A DNA stretch of 64,000 bases from Sinotaia quadrata (taxonomy: Eukaryota > Mollusca > Gastropoda > Architaenioglossa > Viviparidae): contig CM054180.1 in the NCBI GenBank assembly GCA_028829895.1, positions 113,502,635 to 113,566,634 of the forward strand. The letters are read 5' to 3'. Below the pieces are notes generated by a model. The model saw only the letters and a program-made list of their open reading frames with translations. It was not told the origin of the DNA and did no database searches. Made by a program: the position numbers and the translations under genes. Below, piece after piece: positions 1 through 11,914 of the stretch (position 1 is the first letter of the stretch; every line of letters begins with the position of its first letter).

Positions 1-238
1 CATCCCGGAGTGCAGACGTTTGTGGCGGGTATCATGATATTGGTGGAATGAGGGGTGTGGCACACGGCGCACGTGGGGTCAAAATCGTGAGTAGATTCTG
101 GGTGTGTCTCGTATTCTCCTCCATAGAGAGAAGCGATAGTACTTGGCTTTGCACGCTCGTCATAAACAGGGTTTGGCGGCAAACACAGGTAGTTAGCTGC
201 ACCACCGCTATGTGTAAAATGTGATCCACCAATAGTGC
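1..238 (-). CDS. Gene A exon 7 (5' part): C-terminal domain, truncated by window edge
   Basis: Begins after acceptor CATTCAG and is open to the window edge. It contains the GGxANYLCLP motif, NPVYD, LYGGEYET and CAVCHT-P followed by IMIPATNVC. Variable residues here are GGSHFTHSG and ERAKPSTIAS. About 70 codons and the stop lie outside the window. Confidence 0.87.
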
Positions 239-3200
239 CTGAATGATAATCAAGTAAACCTCGATAAAATTAGTGTCAGACGGCTTCAGTGAGTTACAAT
301 AAAACTAAAGAAATTATATGAATGTGGTATCACATATAAAGGTTTTTATTTTCAGCAATCAGTTGTCATGGCAAACGTTACTTAAGAAATGTCAGCAAAC
401 TATATTCAAAATTTCCAATGACTTTGACGTATTTTAGACAAATGAATTGTTTGTCATTGTTTTAGCGAGGACGGAACGTTTTGTGTCATTCCTTTCACAT
501 TAACAATACTGTGAATAATTTGACAATTCTAACTTATCTTTCATTCTCTACACATTGCCATTTTAATTCACGAATTTGTAAAAATCTCTAATTCTGAACG
601 GAATAGTGATAATAATTACTTACAAAACTGATTTTAATATCATCAAACGATAACAATAATAAATTTAGTTCACGAATTACCAAAAATAATGTACAGCATG
701 CTGTACATAATGTTTGAAAGAATTATTTTGACCGTCAAAGAAATCGCTGATTGTCGTACCTGAATAGACCGTTTGTGCACTGCCGGAACAATTATCGCTG
801 CCCCAATGAGTATAAGTGGATCCACTTGCATCTGTAAAAGAAAAGCATATTGAATCATAAAAAAATGTCACTTTACTGAAACTAGAAATCTGAAGACTTT
901 TTAAATTCCGCTATATGTAATATTGTAGCTAGATCAATTGTCAAAGGGTGACGGAGTAAATTTTTCTAAACTTAATAATTATATATTTATTGCCAATGTT
1001 AACGTGACCCGATCTTGGGCATGTGCTGATGAATATGTTTTGTAACGACTGAGTTGCTGATGCAATCCAAACCAGTTCCAACTGGAAGAGTAGTTTTTGT
1101 AATAGTCTCATACTTGTTCATAACAACTTCATCTAATGGGGATGGACCGATCATTCCCTTGTTGAAGAAGTTCTATATTCTAATCACTTTGGTTTCGACA
1201 TAACTCAAGTCATCAAAGGCAATCGTTATCGTATGGTATATTATCTGATGTACAGAAAAAGAATGGACTTAGAAACATTTCGTACATGTTTCCTATTGTT
1301 ATCTTATATTAACTGACTTACAAAGAATGGACTTAGAAATATTTCGTACATGTTTGCTATTGTTATCTTATATTAACTGACTTACAAAGAATGGACTTAG
1401 AAATATTTCGTACATGTTTGCTATTGTTATCTTATATTAACTAACTTACAGAGAAAGAATGGACTTAGAAATATTTCGTACATGTTTGCTATTGTTTTAT
1501 GAATTGTTTTGGAGATTGCTTTATGTAAGTGAACCACTATTTCTTAGGCTGCGTGTGTATTAGGCTATCGGATTTCATAGCAGGATTTGCATAATGAAAA
1601 TTTATATAAGAGAGAAAAGGGGTTTAGAAATGAAATATGCCTGAAATTTAGTGCTGCCTCAATTTGACTTTTACAGAAAGGAGCAAGCCATTTTTTTTGT
1701 TTCTAATCCATCATCCACTTCAGATCACATTGACTACTGTACTCTAACGGATCAAATATTTGTATGTGTATCCAACGTTGTCGTCAAATATATCAGTAAA
1801 CATGTTGCTGTAAGTTCATTCCTGTGAATTCCGTTCGAAAGCCAATATGACGGAAATAGAGGCTGGAGTTTGGTCTCCAGAATTCATGAACATTGTTGAC
1901 CATTCCTGTTGGTGTACTTGGTAGCACACATGAAAGTTCTGGATGACTCTTTGTCATGTCCGTTGATAGTGCATACAAAGATTTAGATGATTCACACGTT
2001 GTGATGTGCTTTGACACTGCATATAAAGATTTGGATTATTCACTTTTTGTGAAGTGTTTTACTGTGCATACACAGATTTTGATGATTCGCCAAGATGTGT
2101 TTTGTGAGCGCTTCAAAGATTCTGGAACGATTGTGTATAATTCCAGATTAATTACGTGTATGGATGTAAAAGATTAATTACGTGTATGGATGTAAAAGAT
2201 TAATTACGTGTATGGATGTAAAAGATTAAATACGTGTATGGATGTAAAAGATTAAATACGTGTATGGATGTAAAAGATTAAATACGTGTATGGATGTAAA
2301 AGATTAATTACGTGTATGGATGTAAACGCGAAGGTAGAATGCAATGTTCGTGACAACTATACATTATATTATTGTAAATAAAAACTAGTTTAGAGTGCAT
2401 TACTTGCTTATGTATTGAAGGTGACGTAATAATTATAATTACAGTATCAATCGAAAGGAAAACCAAACACTATTTTAACCTCTATTTGTAAATTGCAGAC
2501 ACAAATTTTATTTACAAAGATCTGTTTTGACATTACTCAATAATTTTTGCAAATTTTATTTTGTACTATTAATAGAAAATGAAACTAATAATGTCAGATG
2601 CACGGGTATGTATGCGCGCGCGCTCGTGTGTGTGTGTGTGTAGACCTTAATATGTAAATGAAGCTAAAACATCATAAACAATTTCTTTTCGGTTTAATTA
2701 GCAAACTCTGACATCTTCGATAACATTTTGTACTGCATAAATAAAAAAAACTGTGTACGAAACGATTTAAAATCTCATCTAAGTATGAAAAAATGAAATA
2801 CATAGGTGCACGTGCATGCTGCGTGTATGTCTGTGAGTGTGTCTGTGTGTGGAAAGACAAATCCAGAAGGTTATGCAGGTATACATACAGGTTCGAATAT
2901 ATTCCTTCAATTGATCGGACTGGTTTCGTATCTGACTGGCCAAATTGTCGTTGTTGTCACGGATACTGCTCACCGTATCCAGCAACAATTTCATTTCGGT
3001 TTGACTTCTATTAATAGCATCCGCCATTTCGCTCACTGGACCGTGCATATTGACGGTTTCTTCCTGTAGTGCCTCCAGTCGCCCCTCCAGCGTTGACAGA
3101 CGTTTCTCAAATCCATCAACAGTGACTACAGCGATGTGGGTTTTCAGTGAGTCACTCTGTAGACACTGAACAGCTGGTGATGTTCCATCCAACTGGCAGG

Positions 3201-6200
3201 AGTATCGTCCGTTGTTGAGGGGATTTGGGAGCGTCAAGAAAAATGTACTGTTGTTGTGAAAGCTGCTTGGGACTGTCTTATTGGATGGCGTCTGCAACAC
3301 AGACAAACAACATACCGAGAAGATCGAACACGGGCATATATTCAACTATTCACGAATATAATTACTTATAAGTCATAATTAACAAACAAGATAAAACGCA
3401 GTAAAACAATAAGTCAACATAAATAAATACATACACACTAGCACACAGACAAGCTAAATCATGCAGAAATACTAAACACTTACATAAAAAATATAACTTT
3501 TAATAAATTTCTATTTAGTTCACTTTGTTTCTTTAAATTGTTTATGATGTGCTACGAAAACCTTAGAAAAGGGACTTTACCCATATGACTGTCTTGTACA
3601 AGTATTTGAAAAAAATGACTAATTAATGTGTGTAGATTTGAATTGATATTGCGTGTTTATTGCATAGTCAAGACGGCACAAGCGGCTCTAACCTCAATTA
3701 ACGATCTGCACAAAATCATTAAATAATTTAGTGTGCAATTAAACGCCAAGCCAGTGTATTAATGCATTTACTTACTTTCCAAACCACGTTTATGGGTGGA
3801 TGACCCAAAAACAGAAATTTACCACACTCCAGCTGAACTGTCCATTCTCCGGTGTGTGGCTGGAACACTCTGTCAGCAGATGTTATAGCATGTAGACTGC
3901 CATCTATGGTAACAGGCGCTTCTGTCAAACGAATTTATGAATTTTGTGTTACAGATACAACATCTTTAGTGTTGTCAATCTCCAAGGTGACTATTGATTT
4001 AATTTAGTCCTAGATTTATTAAATAAATATTACAATTTTATTTTTATAGAAGCTGTAATGCTGTAAATGTTAATACAGTACTATTTCACGTGAACGTTAG
4101 TCAACCATACACTTCAAAAATAAATAAAGACCTCAGGCCAGATGTTAACTTCATAGTAGCAGTGTAAGTGTGAACGGATATGCTTTAATGTTGATTATCT
4201 TCGCTAGACAAAGACTCGTGACCTCAGGTAGACAGTAACAGGAAACAACAATAGGAAGTTAGAAGCTGCAGTGCGTCGTAAAAAAGATTAAAATTAGGAG
4301 TCGGTCCCCACCATGTAAAACTTCTGCTTATGAAACAAAGATGAGAATTGGCTGGTTAGTCCTGAGAGTTCAAGGATAAAGTGTAATAAAACATGTCAGA
4401 TGTGAGAAGTAAGTCATGAATCAAAAATAAGAAAGAATTGTGAATAATGTTTCTATCACTATCTTGGACAAGAGGTTCAGAAGAAAATACTTCGATAGCT
4501 AGTACTAAAAAACTTAATATCACAGTGTGTTTGGAGTAGTACTGATTTATGTGGGGATAAAAAGGGAGTGAATTATTATGAGGACTCATAATCGTCACAG
4601 TTTCAATATGTTTCAAACCCTTACAATGCACAAAAAGTGCATGATTATTTGTTATTTAATATTATGAAAAGTATGATTTAAGATTAAATAATGTTTATTC
4701 CAATTTGTACGCCTTTGCAGGTGAAAGTATAACCTGGAAATTTGTCATATGGACACGAAGGTAATTATATAATTTTCACTGATCTGTAATACTGCATGGA
4801 CTGCGGAGTTAAGGGTTCCAATTTAGGGTTCTTTTAAGTTTGGTTCCCAACTTTTATTTCCAGTATTACGTGTTTTCCTCGTGATTCATTTGTCTGAGAT
4901 CTGAACTAGAGACTTCAGTTTAATTAACGCAGAATTTCACAGTGAGTGACGTCACCAGAAATAGAGCAGGTGTGGAAAGCCTTGTAGTGAGCCAGTGATT
5001 GCTCAAGATAAGTTCCCTGTTTTATTAGTGTAGGAATGTTATTCTTCGTGTAACGTTTATAGACAAACAGTATATTCATGAACATTCACGTTAGAAATTA
5101 AATGTGTGTTGAAAAGGGGGGAGATGTCCCTCGTGGTGAACAGTAAACATTTTAATATAGAGTACTGGATACAGTAGGGGGTCTCAGGATTTGTTATTGA
5201 AGTTGTTGTATATTGATTGTCATTGATTATTTTGTAATAAATATTTTTGTTATTTTTTTCATCAACATATTGTCTCATTCTTATTCATCTTCATTTTATG
5301 TTAAATCCATAATGTAATATACTTATTATTTTGTCATTGCTATACAGGGTGGCCCCAAAGTAGGTTTACAATTATCACGTAGACTATTTATTTGAAATTT
5401 CGACACTAGAACAGCGGGAAATTCATTATACCTGTTAACATAAACATAAACAATTTAATCTCTTAGATGCTCAAAATGTCCTCCTCCAACATTAAGCATG
5501 TCCATATAAAAGGGAGTTTAATAACTGTAAACCTACTTTTGGGCCACCCTGTACTTTGAAGTATGAACTTTTGACACATATGGGTTTAAAACACGAGTCA
5601 ATGGACAGGTGTGTGTCATCCATGCAACAGTCCTTTTCGTCCCTTAATTTAATTAATTAGGATCAATGACGGACACATATCGTTAAATCAAGAAACGTAA
5701 TCAATCTTCAAACCTAATATGTGATTTCAATGCTGTTATGCTGCATGAATGATTATAAATTGACAGAAAACTGTTACAAAGATATCTTAGGCTAGACACA
5801 TTGTGACCGACAAGTATAACCAATAAACATAACACGTCTAGTTCATTCTTAATTATTCACAGAATTAATCAGTTATATTTGCTTTCCTCATGCACTCGTT
5901 ACTCACGTACATACTGACCATTAAGATTAAACACCACTACCCTCCCTGGACTTAGGAAACCTTAATTGACTTAATTCAAAGAACGATATTCGATCAATCT
6001 CCAAACTCGATAATGTTATTGGTCTTCACCCTCTCTCTCACACACCTTTGTACCCAATCATCACTAACTTACCTAACACATGGACATACGCTGTTTGAGT
6101 GTACAAATTACATGTATCTCCCAAGTACACATGAACTGAATAATATGCAGAGTGAATACCACTCAGACCAAATAACTGAAGGCCGGCATTTGGGAGAAAA

Positions 6201-9100
6201 TTGATTGACGGTCCTCCTTTGTTTGACAGGATAAATTGCTCTGATGTGTTGACGGCTAAAAGTATTTCTGAATGGTTCAGATCTGGAACAAAATAAATAA
6301 AGATAATTAATTCAAAGTTTGACCATATTGCTAGTTCATTATGTGTAAATCTTAAACTAATTAAGAAATTAAACTCAAGAAAATTTCTCATTGACTCTAG
6401 ACTGATTTGGATTACATCAGCAAGTTCTAACAAATTATTTACCTGAGTTGATATATTTAACTCTGGTACTTATAAAATTATCGTCCTGTGCAGTACCCGA
6501 AGGTAATGTCAAATTGATATTTAGCAACAATACAATAATTAAGTTTTAAAATATGGACAAGCAAATTTACTCCTCCACATAATTGTTCATTTTAAAGATG
6601 CATAACACGGATAGAGATACTAAACGATGTTACAAATTGTATCAGTTTTATTCATCATTGTATTCTAAAATCGATGTATTTCAATTCAATACTTTACTAA
6701 CGGACCATGATTAATATCATCATCTATTCTTACTTACAGAAAGCTGTAAAACTACAATTAGTAAAACAATACAAGCAAACATAATGGAATAAAATAACTA
6801 ATCACTCACACTATAATCGTCAACACAATCAATGCAATCTGAAAACAAATCAATAATTTCCAAGTACTGTTTTAACGATAGCAATTATAAAGCAAGATTT
6901 AAACAATCGTCCTTGTCTAGAGTGAAATACTTCTAAGCTGTAATATGAACAAAACACATTAATCTTATTTAATCAGAATCATTTACTTACGTTTGCCATT
7001 CTATACTTGATCGACATTTGTATTTTTAAACATTTTATTACCATTCTTTTCGTAAATAGCAATTGCAGTTTTCTCTCTACAGTTATTTTACGTGTTTGTT
7101 CTCATAATCTACATGTTTCTGAAAATGTTCATGAATCTAATATACTTACTCTTTTGCGATGTGAACCATTTGACATAGTGAACATGTTCAGAGGTCGTTA
7201 TGTTAAAGACCCAAGGAAGAGTGACATTGGCTCCAGCACAAACGTCCAATCGCGTTCCGTTTGGAAAAGTGGTTGAGGAAGTCCATTGTAAAGCACACGT
7301 CACTAGAAAACATGTAGAAATACATTATTTAAAAGTCTAATACCCATCTCTTTCCCTGTCTTCCTGTTTGGTAGTGTGATATAATTAATTTGTGCTAATA
7401 AGTAAACAAGGAGTGATACAAACGGACAGACAAACATCGATAGATAGATAGTAAGAAGTGAATCACTATCAAAGGATAATAAGTGAAGATCAGAATAGAA
7501 ACGAGCATATGGATGTCCAGACATTGCATTCTATTGCCTATTGGCCGGAAATCTATTCATTCTATTCTCTACTTCTATAACCCTTCTAATAGCTGCAACT
7601 CTTTTGTAATTTTCTCTAACCTTTCTGTTGTTTGTAGTTTGATTTCTGGTATAATATAAAATTAGAACAGAGTGTGCAGCTCCGATGATATTTCATGTAT
7701 TTGGATGAATAATGCCTGTTCAATAAAATCTCATTCATAGTTATTAAATAGATATTTATACAATATTATTTGATAAAGATGAGTATTATATTGTTATATA
7801 TTATATAGGCGTTGTTTACTGACGATTAAAATGTAATTAAATTTGGAATTAAAATATACTTTTACAGGAAACTTTGTACATAACTCTTTCTTGCAATGGG
7901 TTGGGGTTGCGGTGTGGTGGTGGACAATATCGTCTCTGTTTGAAAAGATGTTTTCAACAGTGACCAATTCATAAGTCAAGTTGATGTCTGGTCGAAAGAA
8001 ACATTTCAGTGTACATTGCTCATAATTAAACGACACCTCATGACGAGACACTTGTGAGACAATGGTTAATTCGCTTTTTCTTTTATTGATATGATATATT
8101 GTATTTTGTGTTTAGTGGTGAACAAAAGTATAGAGTATAGCAGTTTGAGTCTTAAGTCATTGTAATTACAATCGTCGTATGTGTCATAAATTATACTGTA
8201 TAATAATTCTAAAAATGTTTCTACCATTAATTGACAACTCATACAGTACTCTGTAGACTCCTTGTAATATGTCAGTATCCATCTAAGCATGTATCGTATT
8301 CTTGAGGACATCTTTATGTAAAGAATGAAATACCAGTAGCATCTTTAATAGCATTTGTAAATCCAGATAAATATGTTTCAGATTTTGAACAAAATGAACA
8401 TTTCAATAACATTTTAAAACAGTGAGCATTTATTACAAATTCGTTGCTTTTCTATGTTCATATTGTTGGTATGTAGATGGATTCGCTGATTGCTTTTAAC
8501 ATCCTGCAAATTGATTGTTTAATGATATCAACTAATTGCACATCGTTTACATCATTCTTCGGAATTTATTAAAGACTTTCCACCAGCTCTTTAAAGACTC
8601 AAAGAGAAATGTGTATAATACTACACTTATAAACATATAAATTAAGTATAAAGATTTTATCCAAACAGATGTGTTGAAATTGCTATTTGTGTTATTTCTT
8701 TTCGTGGTCTTGTTAAAAGTTTGCAAGGTTATAATCTCTATGTATAAATACAAACTCTAAGTCTGGATGTTGTTCGTACAACAATTCAAAATAGTCGTAA
8801 ACCTTTATGATAATAAATGTAATTTGCTCCACATGTTCCTACACACATGTTCCTACATACATGTTCCAATTGTCACAATATGACGCGCTTGTTCCAGACT
8901 ATAACGCACTCGGATGTAGAGTTAAAGAGAATATTCTTATACAGAACTTTTCAGATTTCCCCCCACAATATATATAAATACTTTATACTTTAAACTACAA
9001 CTAGTCAAATACATACTCACGTATTGGCAATCAAGAAATTGTTAAAACGAATAGAAAGAGACTTGCCTGAAACAGATGAAATAATAAGAAAAAGAAACAT
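1..9100 (-). CDS. Gene A: secreted Ig-Ig-coiled-coil protein with short-chain-collagen-C4-like C-terminus (3' end outside window)
   Basis: Seven-exon gene read right to left: 9067-9100, 7150-7302, 6073-6282, 3776-3921, 2889-3291, 760-831 and 238 to beyond 1. Intron phases are 1,1,1,0,1,1, the same as in the other three copies. The product should be secreted: signal peptide, two Ig-like domains, a coiled coil, then a Cys-rich C-terminal domain whose last third lies outside the window. All visible exons are open. Intron 1 uses a GC donor (CAG|GCAAGT). The intron between exons 5 and 6 is about 1 kb longer than in B-D because of minisatellites (1257-1500, 1950-2330), and the intron between exons 3 and 4 carries a MITE (5345-5551). 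By analogy with molluscan Ig-lectins (FREP type) I infer a soluble recognition protein. The C-terminal family call rests on remembered resemblance to sponge short-chain collagen C4 and was not searched. Confidence 0.85.
760..831 (-). CDS. Gene A exon 6: start of C-terminal domain
   Basis: 72 nt between TTTACAG and CAG|GTACGA. It encodes YASGSTYTHWGSDNCSGS followed by AQTVYSG. The WGS-N-C and VYSG elements open the short-chain-collagen-C4-like domain. This copy has Gln where the others have Glu before TVYSG. Confidence 0.88.
1257..1500. repeat. 64-bp minisatellite, 4 copies
   Basis: Units start with GAATGGACTTAGAAA at 1261, 1325, 1389 and 1458 and are nearly identical. It lies in the gene A intron between exons 5 and 6. 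I saw no array of this unit in the same intron of B, C or D. Confidence 0.9.
1950..2095. repeat. Degenerate minisatellite of about 45 bp
   Basis: Three diverged units built on GATAGTGCATACAAAGATTT-like sequence followed by GATGATTCAC. It sits directly before the 26-bp array in the same gene A intron. Confidence 0.6.
2145..2326. repeat. 26-bp minisatellite, 7 copies
   Basis: Unit AGATTAATTACGTGTATGGA plus TGTAAA, with a TTAAATACG variant in the middle copies. Gene B keeps a single related unit at about 21573-21600, so the array expanded in A. Confidence 0.92.
2613..2641. repeat. GC/TG alternating microsatellite
   Basis: Short alternating purine-pyrimidine run (GCGC then TGTG) in the intron between exons 5 and 6 of gene A. 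Confidence 0.85.
2889..3291 (-). CDS. Gene A exon 5: rest of Ig-like domain 2 plus coiled coil
   Basis: 403 nt. It starts TPSNKTVPSS and contains the canonical Ig end motif NNGRYSCQL. A linker with Cys in AVQCLQ follows, then a coiled coil from VDGFEKRLSTLEGRLEAL to about DQLKEYIR. It ends ACC T|GTATGT. Confidence 0.9.
3776..3921 (-). CDS. Gene A exon 4: first half of Ig-like domain 2
   Basis: 146 nt, entered in phase 1 and left in phase 0. It encodes APVTIDGSLHAITSADRVF, then VQLECG and VVWK, which carry the first Cys and the Trp of Ig 2. Donor AAA|GTAAGT. Confidence 0.88.
5343..5553. mobile_element. 207-bp MITE, Tc1/mariner-like, TA-flanked
   Basis: The element at 5345-5551 has terminal inverted repeats of about 27 bp: CAGGGTGGCCCCAAAGTAGG at the left end and the reverse complement of CAGGGTGGCCCAAAAGTAGG at the right. 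A TA dinucleotide flanks it on each side. The interior is AT-rich with no coding capacity. The same intron position in B (about 24280), C (about 39885) and D (about 60865) has no element. The TA target and the inverted ends fit a non-autonomous Tc1/mariner-type element. Confidence 0.88.
6073..6282 (-). CDS. Gene A exon 3: second half of Ig-like domain 1
   Basis: 210 nt between acceptor TTCCAG and donor G|GTAAGT. It encodes LNHSEILLAV through the final strand AYVHV. The place where an Ig domain usually has its second Cys (YxC) reads YYSV. A Cys occurs 8 residues later in LGDTC. This copy ends VHVL where the others have VHVS. Confidence 0.88.
7150..7302 (-). CDS. Gene A exon 2: first half of Ig-like domain 1
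   Basis: 153 nt after acceptor TTTTCTAG, ending before GTAAGT. It encodes the end of the signal region and the first strands of Ig 1, with Cys in LDVCAG, N-glycosylation sequons NVT and NIT, and Trp in HYVKWF. Phase 1 at both ends. Confidence 0.88.
9067..9100 (-). CDS. Gene A exon 1: signal-peptide micro-exon
   Basis: 34 nt: ATG plus ten more codons (MFLFLIISSVS) and one base, then CAG|GCAAGT. The leftover G joins TG of exon 2 to make Val. The hydrophobic core, the phase match and the conserved position in A, B and C support it. The donor is GC, not GT. Confidence 0.82.
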
Positions 9101-9480
9101 TTTTTATCACTCTCCAAGACTTTTATTCCTCCACGTGTCTGTCTATTCAAGAAGCAAGACACAGAATGACGAGAGCACCGATTTTCTTCTCGCTTTCTAT
9201 CAAATGTGACGTAAGCATGGAAGAGGAAGGTCAGGGGTTAAACAGTTTCCTTTGTAATGGAGGGTGAGAAAAAGTACTGACCATCACATTCATTAAACGT
9301 ATACTGTACTTTACAGCTTAAGACGTGCAGTCATGTACCAGGCACACACTTGTGAACACTTTGCTTTTAATTAAGTGCAGGTCTGTGTTGACGTTTCCTG
9401 CCAATCGAATGACGTCAGTAATGCTGGACTAGTAGTGTTCTAATGTCGACACCAGTACTCAAAGAGTTTGTTTCCTGAGT
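9101..9480 (-). promoter_or_regulatory. Putative promoter / 5' region of gene A
   Basis: Directly upstream of exon 1 and nearly identical to the same region of B and C, while introns differ much more. On the minus strand it contains an AATAAAA box (9121-9127) 20 nt upstream of the ATG, an E-box CACGTG (9132-9137), TGACGTAA (9207-9214) and the palindromic CRE-like TGACGTCA (9410-9417). The transcription start is not known. If the AT box acts as a TATA box, the 5' UTR would be almost absent. Confidence 0.55.
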
Positions 9481-9660
9481 GAGATTTCCTTCACCAGTGC
9501 AACTGTTAAAATTAGAGATAGAGAGAAAAAAACAATTTATAAAAAGAAACCTCACCAAAACAACACTTATGTCTTTCCTTCTGATATTTGTTAAAGTGAA
9601 AGGAACAGTATCGGTAATCGGCGTGTTTCTAATAACACACAAATCATGCACGCACGCATG

Positions 9661-10680
9661 TACACGTTAAATGCTTGAATACAGATTTATGTAAAGCCTG
9701 CTCATAATGTTTCAAACAAAAACATTGTTTGGTGGTGGTGGTGGGGTGGTTGTTTTCTGCGAGACTAGCATGTGTTCAATCACCTCACAGTTTGAGTTTA
9801 ATATTCTTTAAAATTTTCATATAATTCCAAAAATGCGTTTATATCGCGGAATTCTCTTATCGATTCATCATTCAAAAATCAAATGATGCCGACAAATTAT
9901 ATCTGAAAATTATTATTAAGATATTTAAAAATTGCTAAAACCACAATTCACTGGTACTGGATATAAGTAGACAATCCAGATAAATTATTTTTCGATATTA
10001 CTTATATTCCTTGACTGTATTTTTATGACTGCAAGGAGTGACGTGAAATGTTTCCGGGAAAAGGTTAATCAGAACACTAAATACAATTCGATTTATTCAA
10101 AGTGAAATTTTTCGGCTATTTAAATGGCTGTGATTAAATTAAAAATCACTGGGACGCGGCTGTGACGTAATCATAACCTAGTTACTTTGCTACACAGTGT
10201 ATTTGTTTGAGATGTCTTATAAAAGTAATTTTCTCAGTAATATATAAACAATAAAATAATTACGCTTAATTGTAACCGCATATAATCAACAAAGTTCTTA
10301 TATTTAAACTAGGAACATATAACATAGGAGTTGTGGCTTTGTAAACACACAATCAATATAAAAAGCGAGAATTTACGCTGTCTAAAATCAATGTATTACT
10401 GCGATTCATATCGTTGTTTATTTTTTAAATCTTTTTTTTTTATACTTACAAAGAACACTGGAAATTTAAACTGCTGCTGAAGTGAATCATGTGCAAATCG
10501 TCAAATATGGCAACAAGAGCTTAATTATAACATCGAATGAAAAATATTCAGTTTTACTTTCATTGAAACACTGTCATTGACCATTTATTCGTTTATAATT
10601 AGTATTTAATAATATGTGCATACAGTGTATCACACTCATACATAGATCATTCCCACACAAAATATTGCACGCACATATTG
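9661..10680. other. Intergenic block upstream of gene A, paralogous to B and C upstream DNA
   Basis: No gene seen. The sequence matches about 28310-29220 (B) and about 43920-44807 continuing at 46052-46260 (C) in the same orientation, so it belongs to the duplicated unit. Confidence 0.7.
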
Positions 10681-10708
10681 AAAGCTAGCTAGCTATATAA
10701 AGAAGACA

Positions 10709-10893
10709 GATAGACAGACAGATAGATAGTAAGATAGACAGACAGATAGAGAGATAGAGAGATAAATAGATAGATAAATAGATTGATAGATAGATAGACA
10801 GACAGATAGACAGACAGACAGACAGACAGATAGATAGATAGATACATAGATAGATAGACAGATAGATAGACAGATAGATAGATAGATAGATAG
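10709..10893. repeat. GATA/GACA microsatellite
   Basis: About 185 bp of interspersed GATA, GACA and TAGA tetranucleotides. Gene C has a paralogous tract at 46271-46436. Gene B has none at the matching place. Confidence 0.92.
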
Positions 10894-10929
10894 TTAGTTG
10901 CTTGCCTGTGACAAACATTATCTCAATGC

Positions 10930-11740
10930 TATAGACAGAAATTTAACAATAGAATATAAATGACAACAAAGTATACTGTATTATTGTCAACAATTGTTTT
11001 TTTAAAAAAAGAACATATACCGTGCTATAATTGGTTAGAACATTAATTGGTGAGAAACTTGACAGCAACAATCCTGAATGAAGTATATAAAAGGATTTCC
11101 AATAAGTGTATTGTGGTAAATTATATCAGTTTCCTTTTAATAACATCTTAGAGCTAATAAAACCTTTCAATGAGAATTAGACACTAATCTTCCCCACCTT
11201 CGCTACAAACAATGTTTTTTATCAGGAGGTTACAGAATAGTTAAAAGTTAAACGGTCTTTCAATTTACATACTGCTTATTGAAATTTGATAAAATACTTA
11301 ATGAGAAAGAAGATTACCTCCTGCCAACGTATTGTTCATATCGAAAATTATTGAACATTTGAGAGTTAATGATATTTACATTTACAAACATTGATGCTTA
11401 TGGCCTGAAAATCTTTAATCTCTCTAAAATGTCATCTCTTACTCACTACATTACTCATCAAAACAAAAAAAAATAAGTTTTATTTTTTTCTGTACTTCCA
11501 AACTGATTAATATTTATTATAAAATATATTTGTATAGTCAAGCGTGCATTTACTGATAAATAAAGCAAGTTAGTTGATGGTTTCATCGTATTTTCTTATA
11601 CATTCCTAAACGATATATACTGACAATATTTATATAATAATTGTCTGTAAGCCTGTATACTGAAAATATCTATATAATAACTGTCTGTACCTGGTGGTCA
11701 TTCGCTAGACCCGCCCGGCTTTACCGAGCGTAATGATTTA
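10930..11740. other. Intergenic DNA, no gene seen; part paralogous to C upstream DNA
   Basis: AT-rich. The piece at 11340-11520 matches 46850-47030 in direct orientation. No open frame with recognisable content. Confidence 0.6.
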
Positions 11741-11871
11741 TGTTATAATATTACTTATTATTTATTATTAATGACAATATCTAAATTTTCAACTGACGTC
11801 TTTCCACGTTTCGTGTGTGTGTGTGTGCGCGCGCGCGCGCGTGCGTGTGTTTGTGTGTGCGCGCGCGTGTG

Positions 11872-11914
<43 letters not shown>

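Noticed and set aside
2793..3069. Plus-strand open frames opposite exon 5 (also 22112-22441 and 37670-37894)
   Set aside because: Antisense shadows of the coiled-coil exon.
9024..9209. Conserved plus-strand open frame, also at 27685-27870 and 43220-43438
   Set aside because: It is antisense to the signal-peptide exon and proximal promoter. Its conservation is explained by those. In C it absorbs the 33-bp promoter duplication, which a protein would hardly tolerate without notice.
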